Below are positions 27,945 to 36,587 of a stretch of 64,000 nt of DNA, piece by piece. The DNA is from DATGWF01 sp035299585 (GTDB lineage Bacteria; Actinomycetota; Actinomycetes; Actinomycetales; Microbacteriaceae): contig DATGWF010000077.1 of NCBI GenBank assembly GCA_035299585.1, forward strand, positions 1 through 64,000. Reading direction: 5' to 3'. The notes under the pieces are model-generated. The model saw only the letters and a program-made list of their open reading frames with translations. It was not told where the DNA came from and ran no database searches. Position 1 is the stretch's first letter, and each line of letters begins with the position of its first letter. The translations under genes were made by a program, and so were the position numbers.

Positions 27945-29627
27945 ATGGCACGCGCAGAGCGCCCGAGTGTGGCACGGCTTCGTGCGCGACCTCGCGCCGA
28001 CGTGCTCATCATTGGTGGCGGCATCAACGGCATCGCCACCGCGTGGGATTTGGCGCTTCAGGGAGTCGATGTCGCGCTCGTCGAGCGCAACGATTTCGTG
28101 TCGGGCGCCTCGGCCGCATCGAGCCACATGGTCCACGGCGGCATCCGATACCTCGAAAACGGCGAGTTCCGGCTCGTCCACGAGGCGGTCGTCGAGCGCA
28201 ACGCGCTCCTCAAGACCGCTCCGCATCTCGTCCGTCCGCTCCCGACGACCATCCCCATTTTTTCGACGTTCAGTGGCATCATCGCGGCGCCCTTCCGCCG
28301 GCTCATCAACCACGGCGCCGCCGCGCCGCGCGAGCGTGGCGCACTGCTCATCAAGATTGGCCTTGCCATCTACGACACCTTCTCGCGGGCCGGTGGCACC
28401 GTGCCTAGGCACCGCTTCCGGAACCGTTGGGAAGCGCGATCAGCCTTCCCGCAGCTCAATCGGAGCGTCCGATATACGGCCACCTATTTCGACGCCTCGA
28501 TGCGCGACCCGGAACGACTCGCCCTCGACGTGCTCACCGACGCGCAGGCAGCAGGTGCTCGCTCCGCTAATTACGTGAGCGCGGTTGCAGCCGGACCCGA
28601 CGGTATCCGGCTGCGAGACGAGCGCGATGGCGGCGAGTTCGACTTCCAGGCCCGACTCGTTATCAATGCCACCGGCCCTTGGACGGACCTCACCAATGCG
28701 GCGCTCGGCACGCCGAGCCAGTTCATGGGCGGCACCAAGGGCTCGCACATCGTCGTCAAGCATCCCGAGCTCCTGCAAGCCACCCACGGGAATGAAATCT
28801 TCTTCGAGCACTCCGATGGCCGCATCGTGCTCATCTACCCACTCAACGGGCGGGTCATCATCGGCACGACCGACATCGAAGCGGACCCCCGTGAACCGGC
28901 GGTGTGCACCGAGCAGGAAATCGCCTACTTCTTCGACCTGGTGAAGCACGTGTTCCCGAACATCACGCTCCGTCGCGACGACATCGTGTTCAGTTTCTCG
29001 GGTATTCGACCGCTCCCGGCCCACGGCGACCTGGCCCCCGGGTTCGTTTCGCGCGACTACCGTATCGAAGCGGGCGTCGTCGCGGGCATGCCGCTGCTCA
29101 GTCTCGTCGGCGGAAAATGGACCACCTTCCGCGCCTCGGCCGAGCATCTCGCCTCTGACGCGCTCTCGGTCCTGCGCCACCGACGCCGTCGCTCGACGCA
29201 GGGGATCGCCATCGGCGGCGGCCGCGGATTCCCGATGACGCCGGGTGCGCGCTCGCGCTGGGTGGCCGCGCATCGCGGCGGGCACGACGTCGAGTTCGCC
29301 GAGCGACTGCTCGACCGCTACGGCACGCGCGCTACCCAGCTCCTCAAGGCCATTCCTGCCGGCGAGCCCGAACTCGCCCACACGCCCGGGTACACCCCGA
29401 CGGAGCTTGCCTGGCTCGCCGAAAACGAGCAGGCCGCGACCCTCGCCGACATGGTGCTGCGTCGCACGAGTATCGCCTTCCGCGGCGGACTCACGCGCGC
29501 CGCCCTACGCGAGATTGCCGCCGCAATCGCTCCCGTGCTGGGCTGGACAGACCGCGATTGCGCCCGCGAGACTGGAGCGACCGTCGAAGTTTTGGCGGTC
29601 CGCCACCTCGTTACCGTCGAAGGGTAG
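27945..29627 (+). CDS. glpD: Glycerol-3-phosphate dehydrogenase (FAD-dependent)
   Basis: Oxidises glycerol-3-phosphate to DHAP and feeds electrons to the quinone pool at the membrane. The 560-residue protein has the FAD dinucleotide fold GGGINGIATAWDLALQG near residue 25, followed by SSHMVHGGIRYLE. Substrate-domain segments GTKGSHIVV and IIGTTDIE and the C-terminal cap GGKWTTFRASAEH are also present. The start is ATG 27945 behind GAGGGG; the frame is open upstream inside ptsI but has no homology. A TAGACT element at 27914-27919 may be its promoter. glpK follows after 2 nt. Confidence 0.94.
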   Translation: MARAERPSVARLRARPRADVLIIGGGINGIATAWDLALQGVDVALVERNDFVSGASAASSHMVHGGIRYLENGEFRLVHEAVVERNALLKTAPHLVRPLPTTIPIFSTFSGIIAAPFRRLINHGAAAPRERGALLIKIGLAIYDTFSRAGGTVPRHRFRNRWEARSAFPQLNRSVRYTATYFDASMRDPERLALDVLTDAQAAGARSANYVSAVAAGPDGIRLRDERDGGEFDFQARLVINATGPWTDLTNAALGTPSQFMGGTKGSHIVVKHPELLQATHGNEIFFEHSDGRIVLIYPLNGRVIIGTTDIEADPREPAVCTEQEIAYFFDLVKHVFPNITLRRDDIVFSFSGIRPLPAHGDLAPGFVSRDYRIEAGVVAGMPLLSLVGGKWTTFRASAEHLASDALSVLRHRRRRSTQGIAIGGGRGFPMTPGARSRWVAAHRGGHDVEFAERLLDRYGTRATQLLKAIPAGEPELAHTPGYTPTELAWLAENEQAATLADMVLRRTSIAFRGGLTRAALREIAAAIAPVLGWTDRDCARETGATVEVLAVRHLVTVEG

Positions 29628-29629
29628 CC

Positions 29630-31141
29630 ATGTCGAAGGTTGTCGTCGCACTCGACCAGGGCACGACCTCGAGTCGCGCCATCCTGTTCGACCATTCCGG
29701 AACGATTGTGTCGGTCGGGCAGAAAGAACACGCCCAACATTTCCCACAGCCCGGTTGGGTCGAGCATGACGCACGCGAAATTTGGCGCAACGTCGCCGAA
29801 GTGATTGGCAGTGCCCTCGGAAGCGCCCACCTCACCCGGCACGATGTCGTCGCCGTGGGCATCACCAACCAGCGCGAAACGACGGTCCTGTGGGACCGCT
29901 CGACGGGGGAACCCATCGGGCCAGCCATCGTGTGGCAAGACGTCAGAACCCAACCGCTGGTCGATTCGGTGATCGCCTCTGGCCGCGCGGCTCGGATCAC
30001 GGAACGCACTGGACTTCCGCTCAGCCCCTATTTTTCCGCGAGCAAGATCGCGTGGATGCTCGAGCAATTCGGCGTACGTGAGCGAGCCGAGCGCGGCGAA
30101 CTTGCCTTCGGCACGATGGATAGCTGGCTCCTCTGGAACCTCACCGGCGGCCCCAGCGGTGGCGTCCACGCCACCGATGTGACGAACGCAAGCCGGACCC
30201 TCCTGATGGATGTGGGCTCTCTCGACTGGAGCGACGAACTCCTCGAGGTGTGGCGGATTCCGCGCGCGCTCCTTCCCGACATTCGCCCCTCGGTCGGTGA
30301 CTTCGGCACCATTGCCGAATCCTCGCTCTTGCGCGGCGTCCCCATTACCGGGATTCTTGGCGACCAGCAGGCGGCCCTGTTCGGCCAGGCGGGCTTCACG
30401 GCCGGCGCGAGCAAGGCGACCTACGGCACCGGCGGCTTCGTCATGGTGCAGACCGGCACCGACGTCGTTCGCTCCCGGAACGGTCTCATCACCACGGTCG
30501 CCTACCAGCGCGAGGGAGAGCCCGCACAGTTCGCGCTCGAGGGCTCGGTGGCCGTTGCCGGTTCGCTCGTGCAATGGTTGCGCGACAATCTCGGCCTCGT
30601 CGCATCGGCGGCCGAGGCCGCAGCGCTCGCCGCGGACGTGCAGGACAATGGCGGCGTCTATTTCGTACCCGCCTTCTCTGGTCTGTTTGCCCCGTATTGG
30701 CGTCCCGACGCGCGCGGAGCCATCGTTGGGCTCACGCGCTTTGCCGACAAGCGACACCTCGCGCGTGCGGCGATCGAGTCGACAGCGTTCCAAATCGCCG
30801 ACGTGCTCGAGGCGGTTGCCGCCGATGCCGGAGCGACCCTGACCGAGCTTCGTGTGGATGGCGGCATGGCGGTGAACGGCCAGCTCATGCAGTTCCAGGC
30901 GGACCTCCTCGGCGTGCCCGTGGTGCGGCCGCGCGTTGTCGAAACCACCGCGCTCGGAGCCGCCTATGCCGCGGGCCTCGCGGTCGGCTACTGGACTGAC
31001 CTTGACGACGTGCGCGCGAACTGGCACGAGGACCAGCGTTGGCTCCCGGCCATGGCCGTTCCGGAGCGCGACCGGTTGCTGCGGCAGTGGAAGAAGGCGG
31101 TTTCGAAATCCCTCGACTGGGTGGATGCGGATACGCTCTAG
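29630..31141 (+). CDS. glpK: Glycerol kinase
   Basis: Phosphorylates glycerol to glycerol-3-phosphate for GlpD. The 503-residue FGGY kinase begins VVALDQGTTSSRAILFDHSG, has the glycerol-contacting NQRETTVLWDRSTG, and DQQAALFGQAGF and GTGGFVMVQTG in the ATP-binding half. LRVDGGMAVN (FGGY signature 2) and AALGAAYAAGLAVGYW close the fold. It is coupled to glpD (2-nt gap). No glycerol facilitator gene is in the window. As EI/HPr genes are adjacent, phosphorylation control as in Firmicutes could be considered, but the regulatory His motif is not clearly seen. Confidence 0.95.
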   Translation: MSKVVVALDQGTTSSRAILFDHSGTIVSVGQKEHAQHFPQPGWVEHDAREIWRNVAEVIGSALGSAHLTRHDVVAVGITNQRETTVLWDRSTGEPIGPAIVWQDVRTQPLVDSVIASGRAARITERTGLPLSPYFSASKIAWMLEQFGVRERAERGELAFGTMDSWLLWNLTGGPSGGVHATDVTNASRTLLMDVGSLDWSDELLEVWRIPRALLPDIRPSVGDFGTIAESSLLRGVPITGILGDQQAALFGQAGFTAGASKATYGTGGFVMVQTGTDVVRSRNGLITTVAYQREGEPAQFALEGSVAVAGSLVQWLRDNLGLVASAAEAAALAADVQDNGGVYFVPAFSGLFAPYWRPDARGAIVGLTRFADKRHLARAAIESTAFQIADVLEAVAADAGATLTELRVDGGMAVNGQLMQFQADLLGVPVVRPRVVETTALGAAYAAGLAVGYWTDLDDVRANWHEDQRWLPAMAVPERDRLLRQWKKAVSKSLDWVDADTL

Positions 31142-31143
31142 CC

Positions 31144-31497
31144 ATGGCAGCGAAACCCACCACGATCGAGGAGTACCTCGACTCGCTCGGCGATGTGCGC
31201 GCGGAGACCACGCGGGCAATCATCGAGTCCGTCCTCTCCGATTTCCCCACCGCCACCGTGAAGATCGCCTGGAACTTCCCGCAAATTCAAGTCGACGGAC
31301 AGTACGTCCTCGGCATCTCCGCCGCGAAGAGTTGGCTCATGCTCGCGAGTTGGAGCGACGGGTTTATGGAGCGCTTCGCCGAACGGCTCTCCGGCTACGA
31401 AATCAACAAGCGCACCTTCCGGGTGCCCGTCGACTGGACCCCCGACCGTGCGCTGCTGCACGACCTCGTCGCCGACCGTCTCACCGAACTGAGCTGA
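31144..31497 (+). CDS. DUF1801 (YdhG-like) domain protein
   Basis: Protein of 117 residues with the YdhG/DUF1801 pattern: TIEEYLDSLGDVRAETTRAI, then IAWNFPQIQVDGQYVLGISAAKSWLMLASW and a C-terminal helix VADRLTELS. Family members are small cytoplasmic proteins with no settled biochemical role. It starts 2 nt after glpK and is probably the third gene of the glycerol operon by read-through. Its last 21 bp form the first unit of a four-copy 23-bp tandem repeat that continues past the stop codon, so the gene end has been duplicated. Confidence 0.75.
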   Translation: MAAKPTTIEEYLDSLGDVRAETTRAIIESVLSDFPTATVKIAWNFPQIQVDGQYVLGISAAKSWLMLASWSDGFMERFAERLSGYEINKRTFRVPVDWTPDRALLHDLVADRLTELS

Positions 31498-31568
31498 ATC
31501 GCCTCACCGAACTCGGCTGAATCGCCTCACCGAACTCGGCTGAATCGCCTCGCGGAACTCGGCTGAAT
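31477..31568 (+). repeat. Four tandem copies of a 23-bp repeat at the end of the DUF1801 gene
   Basis: Units 31477-31499, 31500-31522, 31523-31545 and 31546-31568 follow CGCCTCACCGAACTCGGCTGA + AT. Units 2 and 3 are identical; unit 1 (the gene end) and unit 4 differ by a few bases. Each unit carries a TGA. The 23-bp period is not a multiple of three, so expansion cannot lengthen the protein. It looks like replication slippage that copied the coding terminus. Confidence 0.95.
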
Positions 31569-31636
31569 TGCCATCCGCGGGATCAAAGCGGACTCGACCC
31601 GTCCGGATGCGCACTGAGCATCCCTCCCAGACATAC

Positions 31637-31670
31637 GATGATGGGCCCGCCAAGTGGCGGGCCCATCATC
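31637..31670. terminator. Bidirectional terminator between the glycerol operon and sdhB
   Basis: Perfect 15-bp stem GATGATGGGCCCGCC / GGCGGGCCCATCATC with an AAGT loop between convergent transcripts. It can end both the glpDK-DUF1801 and the sdhCDAB messages. Confidence 0.88.
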
Positions 31671-31690
31671 CTGTGAGCGAGAGTTGCGAG

Positions 31691-32443
31691 CTAGCGACCG
31701 CGGATGACGGCCTGCTTGACCTCGGCGATCGCCTTGGTGACCTCGATGCCACGCGGGCAGGCCTCTGAGCAGTTGAAGGTGGTGCGGCAGCGCCACACAC
31801 CCTCTTTGTCGTTGAGGATGTCGAGACGCACCTGCGAGGCCTCGTCACGCGAGTCAAAAATGAAGCGGTGGGCGTTGACGATGGCGGCCGGGCCGAAGTA
31901 CTGTCCGTCGGTCCAGAACACCGGGCAGCTCGAGGTGCAGGCGGCACAGAGGATGCACTTCGTGGTGTCGTCAAAGCGCTCGCGGTCGTCGATCGACTGG
32001 ATGCGCTCCTTGCCCGGCTCGGGCGCGGTCGACGAGATGAGGAACGGCTGGATCTCACGGTAGGCCGCGAAGAACGGCTCCATGTCGACGATGAGGTCCT
32101 TCTCGAGCGGCAGACCCTTGATGGCCTCGACCGTGATCGGCTTCGAAATATCGAGGTCCTTGATGAGGGTCTTGCAGGCCAGGCGGTTACGGCCGTTGAT
32201 GCGCATCGCATCCGAGCCACAAATACCGTGCGCGCAGGAGCGACGGAACGTCAGCGTGCCGTCCTGCTCCCACTTGATCTTGTGCAGGCCGTCGAGCACG
32301 CGGTCGGTCGCGTACATTTCAACGTCGAAGTCTTCCCAACGCGGCTCACTGTCGACCTCCGGGTCGAAGCGGCGCACCAGGAACGTGACCGTGAACGACT
32401 GGTGGGTCGTCTCGGGCTGGGCCTCGGCTACAGCGGTGCTCAT
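31691..32443 (-). CDS. sdhB: Succinate dehydrogenase, iron-sulfur subunit
   Basis: Carries electrons from the flavoprotein to quinone. The 250-residue protein has the 2Fe-2S ligands CAHGICGSDAMRING with the final RLAC, the 4Fe-4S motif CILCAACTSSCP and the 3Fe-4S motif CRTTFNCSEACPRG. It starts at ATG 32443, 2 nt after the sdhA stop. It is the last gene of sdhCDAB, followed by the strong terminator at 31637-31670. All ligands are intact. Confidence 0.97.
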   Translation of the reverse strand: MSTAVAEAQPETTHQSFTVTFLVRRFDPEVDSEPRWEDFDVEMYATDRVLDGLHKIKWEQDGTLTFRRSCAHGICGSDAMRINGRNRLACKTLIKDLDISKPITVEAIKGLPLEKDLIVDMEPFFAAYREIQPFLISSTAPEPGKERIQSIDDRERFDDTTKCILCAACTSSCPVFWTDGQYFGPAAIVNAHRFIFDSRDEASQVRLDILNDKEGVWRCRTTFNCSEACPRGIEVTKAIAEVKQAVIRGR

Positions 32444-32445
32444 CC

Positions 32446-34287
32446 CTAGTACTTCCTCTCCATCGGCTGGTAGCGGGTAATGGTGACCGGCTTCCAATCA
32501 ATCTTGATGTGGTCCTCAACCACGGAGGAGTGCGGGTCCCCGGTCAAATAGGCCATGGTGTGCACCAAGAACTTCTCGTCGTCGCGCTTCGGGAAGTCGT
32601 CGCGCATGTGGCCGCCGCGGCTTTCTTCGCGGTTGGCGGCCGAGGCGACAACGACCTCGGCGAGGTCGAGCAGGAAGCCCAGCTCGATGGCCTCGAGGAG
32701 ATCGGTGTTGAAGCGGCTGCCCTTGTCGGCAACGGCAATGTTCTTGTAGCGCTCACGCAGGTTCGCAATGACGCCCGCCACGTGGGCGAGGGACTCCTTG
32801 GTGCGGAACACCTGGGCGCCCTTATCCATCTCTTCCTGCAGCTCCTTGCGGATCGCGGCGATCCGCTCGGTGCCGTTCGCGTTCCGCATCGACTCGATGA
32901 GGTCGCGCACCGGCCCGGCCGGGTCTTCCGGAAGCGGCACGAACTCGGCGGTCTTGGCGTACTCGGCCGCGTTGCGACCCGAGCGCTTCCCGAACACGTT
33001 GATGTCGAGCAGCGAGTTGGTGCCGAGGCGGTTCGAACCGTGCACCGATACGCAGGCACATTCGCCGGCGGCGTACAGGCCCGGGACCACCGTGGTGTTG
33101 TCGCTGAGGACCTCGGCGTTCACGTTGGTCGGGATGCCACCCATGGCGTAGTGCGCGGTCGGCATGACCGGAACCGGCTCGACCACCGGGTCGACGCCCA
33201 AGTAGGTGCGGGCGAACTCCGTGATGTCCGGGAGCTTGGTCTCGAGCACCTCGGCACCCAGGTGGGTGCAGTCGAGGAGCACGTAGTCCTTGTTCGGACC
33301 GGCACCGCGACCTTCCTGCACCTCTTGCACCATGCAGCGGGCGATGATGTCACGCGGTGCGAGGTCCTTGATGGTGGGGGCGTACCGTTCCATGAAGCGC
33401 TCGCCGGAGGCGTTGCGCAGGATGGCGCCCTCACCGCGGGCGCCCTCGGTGAGGAGGATGCCAAGACCTGCAAGGCCGGTCGGGTGGAACTGGAAGAATT
33501 CCATGTCCTCGAGCGGAAGTCCCTTGCGCCAGACAATGCCGACGCCGTCACCGGTGAGGGTGTGGGCGTTCGAGGTGGTCTTGTAGATCTTGCCGAAACC
33601 ACCGGTCGCGAAGATGATCGACTTGGCCTGGAAGACGTGCAGCTCACCGGTCGAGAGCTCGTAGGCAACGACGGCCGAGGGACGCTGAACGGTCTTCTTG
33701 CCCTCCTTGACCTCGGTCATGACCAGGTCGAGCACGTAGAACTCGTTGAAGAAGTTGATGCCGAGCTTGACGCAGTTCTGGAACAGCGTCTGCAGAATCA
33801 TGTGTCCGGTGCGGTCTGCCGCGTAGCACGAGCGACGCACGGGCGCCTTGCCGTGGTCGCGCGTGTGGCCACCGAAACGGCGCTGGTCGATTTTGCCGTC
33901 CGGCGTGCGGTTGAACGGGAGGCCCATGTTCTCGAGGTCAATGACCGCGTCGATGGCTTCCTTGGCGAGGATTTCCGCTGCGTCCTGGTCGACGAGGTAG
34001 TCGCCACCCTTGACGGTGTCGAACGTGTGCCACTCCCACGAGTCTTCCTCGACGTTCGCGAGCGCGGCCGCCATGCCACCCTGAGCCGCACCGGTGTGCG
34101 AGCGGGTCGGGTAGAGCTTCGAGATGACAGCGGTACGAGCGCGCGGGCCGGCCTCGATGGCGGCACGCATACCGGCGCCACCGGCGCCCACAATTACGAC
34201 GTCGTACTGGTGGTAGTGCACGCCGTTTTCGATGCGCTCTTCGGCGTCAGCGTTCCAGGGGCTGGGGGTTTCAGTGCGGTAGGTCAC
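32446..34287 (-). CDS. sdhA: Succinate dehydrogenase, flavoprotein subunit
   Basis: Catalytic subunit of complex II and of the TCA cycle. The 613-residue protein has the FAD-binding [17 protein letters not shown] near residue 30 and the covalent-flavin histidine in [10 protein letters not shown]. Active-site FQFHPTGL and [10 protein letters not shown] and the C-terminal [10 protein letters not shown] are intact. It starts at GTG 34287 with GGAGA close upstream; sdhD ends 10 nt before. No frame disruption is seen. Confidence 0.97.
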   Translation of the reverse strand: MTYRTETPSPWNADAEERIENGVHYHQYDVVIVGAGGAGMRAAIEAGPRARTAVISKLYPTRSHTGAAQGGMAAALANVEEDSWEWHTFDTVKGGDYLVDQDAAEILAKEAIDAVIDLENMGLPFNRTPDGKIDQRRFGGHTRDHGKAPVRRSCYAADRTGHMILQTLFQNCVKLGINFFNEFYVLDLVMTEVKEGKKTVQRPSAVVAYELSTGELHVFQAKSIIFATGGFGKIYKTTSNAHTLTGDGVGIVWRKGLPLEDMEFFQFHPTGLAGLGILLTEGARGEGAILRNASGERFMERYAPTIKDLAPRDIIARCMVQEVQEGRGAGPNKDYVLLDCTHLGAEVLETKLPDITEFARTYLGVDPVVEPVPVMPTAHYAMGGIPTNVNAEVLSDNTTVVPGLYAAGECACVSVHGSNRLGTNSLLDINVFGKRSGRNAAEYAKTAEFVPLPEDPAGPVRDLIESMRNANGTERIAAIRKELQEEMDKGAQVFRTKESLAHVAGVIANLRERYKNIAVADKGSRFNTDLLEAIELGFLLDLAEVVVASAANREESRGGHMRDDFPKRDDEKFLVHTMAYLTGDPHSSVVEDHIKIDWKPVTITRYQPMERKY

Positions 34288-34297
34288 GATTCTCCAG

Positions 34298-34726
34298 TTA
34301 GAGCGTCGAACAGAACGACGGCAGCAGGTCGGCCGGCGAAGACGGTGGGCAGGGGTCGAAGGTGAAAATCACGAGCGTGCCGAGCACGATCAGAATCGCG
34401 ACAACCGACCAGATTGAGATGCTCAAAATGCGGGCTGTGCGCGGACGGGTGTAGTCGTTCGCAATCGTGCGCATGCCGTTGCCGCCATGGATGAGCGCGA
34501 GCCACAGCAGCAGCAGGTCCCAGACCTGCCAGAACGGGTGCGCCCACTTGCCGGCAACAAAGGCGAAGTCGATCTGCTTCACGCCCTCACCGCCAACCAT
34601 GTTGACGTAGAGGTGGGTGAAGATGAGCACCACGAGCAGCACGCCGGATGCACGCATGTACATCCAGCCCCACTTCTCCCAGTTGGTGCGGCGAACAGGC
34701 GTGCGAGGAGCGTCAATTGTCGTCAT
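34298..34726 (-). CDS. sdhD: Succinate dehydrogenase, membrane anchor subunit
   Basis: Protein of 142 residues with three transmembrane helices (about 27-47, 66-86 and 104-124). It carries the [11 protein letters not shown] and [11 protein letters not shown] segments seen in actinobacterial SdhD; the His residues near the helix ends are candidate heme b ligands. It follows sdhC by 9 nt. Identification rests on helix pattern and operon position as well as these motifs. Confidence 0.88.
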   Translation of the reverse strand: MTTIDAPRTPVRRTNWEKWGWMYMRASGVLLVVLIFTHLYVNMVGGEGVKQIDFAFVAGKWAHPFWQVWDLLLLWLALIHGGNGMRTIANDYTRPRTARILSISIWSVVAILIVLGTLVIFTFDPCPPSSPADLLPSFCSTL

Positions 34727-34735
34727 CGTGCTCTC

Positions 34736-35155
34736 CTAGTAGCTGAAGATGTGCATGAGCTGACGGGGGATAAAGCCGGCCATCGTGATCGCCCAGAGCA
34801 CGAGCACCACATAGAACATGGCCTTTTGGTAGCGCGTGCCCTTCGACCAGAAGTCGACCAGGATGATGCGCAGACCGTTGAACGCGTGGAACACGATTGC
34901 GCCCACCAGGGCGATTTCGCCGAGGCCCATGATCACGGTCTGGTAGGTGCCAATCACCGCGTTGTAGGCGGCCGGGCTCACCCGCACGAGCGACGTGTCC
35001 AGAATGTGCACGAGCAAGAAGAAGAAAATGGCGACGCCGGTGATGCGGTGCAACACCCACGACCACATGCCTTCGTTTCCGCGGTACAGGGTGCCGCCGG
35101 GCTTCGTGGATTGTGGGACGTCGGTGGGGACTACTGTTCCTGCCTGCTTTGGCAT
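34736..35155 (-). CDS. sdhC: Succinate dehydrogenase, cytochrome b556 subunit
   Basis: Membrane anchor of 139 residues and first gene of the sdh operon. The conserved SdhC segment MWSWVLHRITGVAIFFFLLVH (His heme/quinone region) lies near residue 30, followed by two more helices and HAFNGLRIILVDF. It starts at ATG 35155 with AAGGAG 5 nt upstream. The 140 bp to the divergent guanylyltransferase gene must hold its promoter; a TACACT and two CAATTG words (about 35195-35215) lie at plausible distance. Confidence 0.9.
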   Translation of the reverse strand: MPKQAGTVVPTDVPQSTKPGGTLYRGNEGMWSWVLHRITGVAIFFFLLVHILDTSLVRVSPAAYNAVIGTYQTVIMGLGEIALVGAIVFHAFNGLRIILVDFWSKGTRYQKAMFYVVLVLWAITMAGFIPRQLMHIFSY

Positions 35156-35265
35156 GAACTCTCCTTGTGGGTTCGTCAAGGCGTGAAGCAATTGCCAATT
35201 GTTGAGTGTAGTCCGCTCTCGACGCAGTGTCGTACACGGCACGTTGAGCGGGACTGTTCACGGGC

Positions 35266-35290
35266 CGAGCGGCGGTCCGCTCGCTAGTCT
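35266..35290 (+). promoter_or_regulatory. Palindrome and -10 element upstream of the guanylyltransferase gene
   Basis: The 18-bp palindrome CGAGCGGCGGTCCGCTCG (35266-35283) abuts a TAGTCT element (35285-35290), which sits 6 nt before the GTG start. The position between -35 and -10 would suit a repressor site; it could also be a chance GC hairpin. The bound factor is unknown. Confidence 0.35.
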
Positions 35291-35296
35291 GGAGGG

Positions 35297-36445
35297 GTGA
35301 ATCGCACGGCAACCGGGTCCATCCCGACCATGACGCAACCCATCGAGGGCTTCTATGCCGTCATTCCCGCTGGCGGAATTGGCTCCCGCCTGTGGCCACT
35401 GTCCCGCTCGGACGCCCCCAAGTTTTTGCACGACCTCACCGGCTCAGGGCGCACTCTTTTGCGTGCCACCTGGGATCGCCTTGCGCCGCTGGCCGGCGCA
35501 GACCGAGTGATGGTGGTGACCGGTCGGGCGCACCGCGCAGCGGTCGAGGAACAGCTCACCGGGCTCGCCGACGCCAACGTCGTGCTGGAGAGCGAGCCAC
35601 GTGACTCCTCCGCCGCAATCGGTCTGGCCGCGGCAATACTCAACCGTCGCGAGCCCGGGGTTGTCATTGGTTCGTTCGCCGCTGATCACGTCATTCGCGG
35701 AGAGCGGCTGTTCCGCCGCGCGGTCACCGAGGCCGTTGCCGCGGCCCGCGACGGCATGGTCGTGACCATCGGTATCGCGCCGACCGAGCCCGCGGTCGGC
35801 TTCGGGTACATCGAGTGCGGCGCCGAGGCCGAGATTGCCGGTGCGCCAAGCGCGTTGCACATCGCCTCGTTCGTCGAGAAGCCCGACCTGGCAACCGCCA
35901 AGCGCTACGTCGATGACGGTCGTTTCCTCTGGAACGCCGGCATGTTTATCGCCCGCGCCGATGTGCTGCTCGAGGAAATGCGCAAGACGCAGCCTGAGCT
36001 CGTGGCGGGAATCGAAGAGCTTGCCGAAGCGTGGGACGAACCGGCCCTGCGCGGACCCGCGGTGGATCGCATTTGGCCCAAGCTCGCGAAGATTGCCATT
36101 GACTATTCCGTGGCCGAGCCGGCCGCGGCTGCGGGCCGCATGGTGGTCATTCCGGCCGAGTTCGACTGGGACGACGTGGGCGATTTCGCTTCGCTCGCGA
36201 AGCTCAACACCGACGGCCGACCGAGTGACCTCGCCATTCTGGGGGAGCACGCTCGGGTGCTCGCCGACGCCTCGAGTGGAATTGTCGTGAGCCAATCCGA
36301 CCGGGTCATCAGCCTCATCGGGGTCAAGGACATCGTGGTGGTCGACACCCCCGATGCGTTGCTGGTGACGACCACAGAACACGCGCAACGGGTCAAAAGT
36401 GTCGTGGACGCCTTGAAGGTTTCGGGCTCGACAGACGTCCTGTAA
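35297..36445 (+). CDS. manC: Mannose-1-phosphate guanylyltransferase
   Basis: Makes GDP-mannose from mannose-1-phosphate and GTP for glycan and glycolipid mannosylation. The nucleotidyltransferase signature AVIPAGGIGSRLWPLSRSD is near the N-terminus, with PKFLHDL following. FVEKPDLATAKRYV, LWNAGMFI and FDWDDVGDF are typical sugar-nucleotide segments. The 382-residue protein has the transferase domain only, without the isomerase domain of bifunctional ManC/AlgA. The GTG at 35297 follows TAGTCT by 6 nt, suggesting a leaderless mRNA; ATG 35330 (MTQPIEGFYAV) is an alternative start. Confidence 0.9.
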   Translation: MNRTATGSIPTMTQPIEGFYAVIPAGGIGSRLWPLSRSDAPKFLHDLTGSGRTLLRATWDRLAPLAGADRVMVVTGRAHRAAVEEQLTGLADANVVLESEPRDSSAAIGLAAAILNRREPGVVIGSFAADHVIRGERLFRRAVTEAVAAARDGMVVTIGIAPTEPAVGFGYIECGAEAEIAGAPSALHIASFVEKPDLATAKRYVDDGRFLWNAGMFIARADVLLEEMRKTQPELVAGIEELAEAWDEPALRGPAVDRIWPKLAKIAIDYSVAEPAAAAGRMVVIPAEFDWDDVGDFASLAKLNTDGRPSDLAILGEHARVLADASSGIVVSQSDRVISLIGVKDIVVVDTPDALLVTTTEHAQRVKSVVDALKVSGSTDVL

Positions 36446-36505
36446 CTGCTCATTTGAGCAAGATTTCACCGTTTGATAACTGTTCCTTGTGTTTTCGCGT
36501 CGTCC

Positions 36506-36531
36506 AGCGGGCCGTGCCCACACGGGCCGCT
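36506..36531 (+). terminator. Hairpin downstream of manC
   Basis: An 11-bp stem with one G-G mismatch (AGCGGGCCGTG 36506-36516, CACGGGCCGCT 36521-36531, loop CCCA) followed by AGTTTAAG. It most likely ends manC transcription. If the bmpA promoter lies upstream of it, it would be a leader hairpin instead. Confidence 0.55.
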
Positions 36532-36587
36532 AGTTTAAGAAGAACCGGGGTGTCGGCTCGGCGCCCCTTCCCTTATGGAGGACAACT

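Noticed and set aside
31477..31568. Possible CRISPR array.
   Set aside because: Units are head-to-tail with no spacers and derive from a gene end; it is a simple tandem duplication.
36474..36500. TTGATA-type -35 as bmpA promoter.
   Set aside because: No -10 at usable spacing; the hairpin at 36506-36531 would lie inside the leader.
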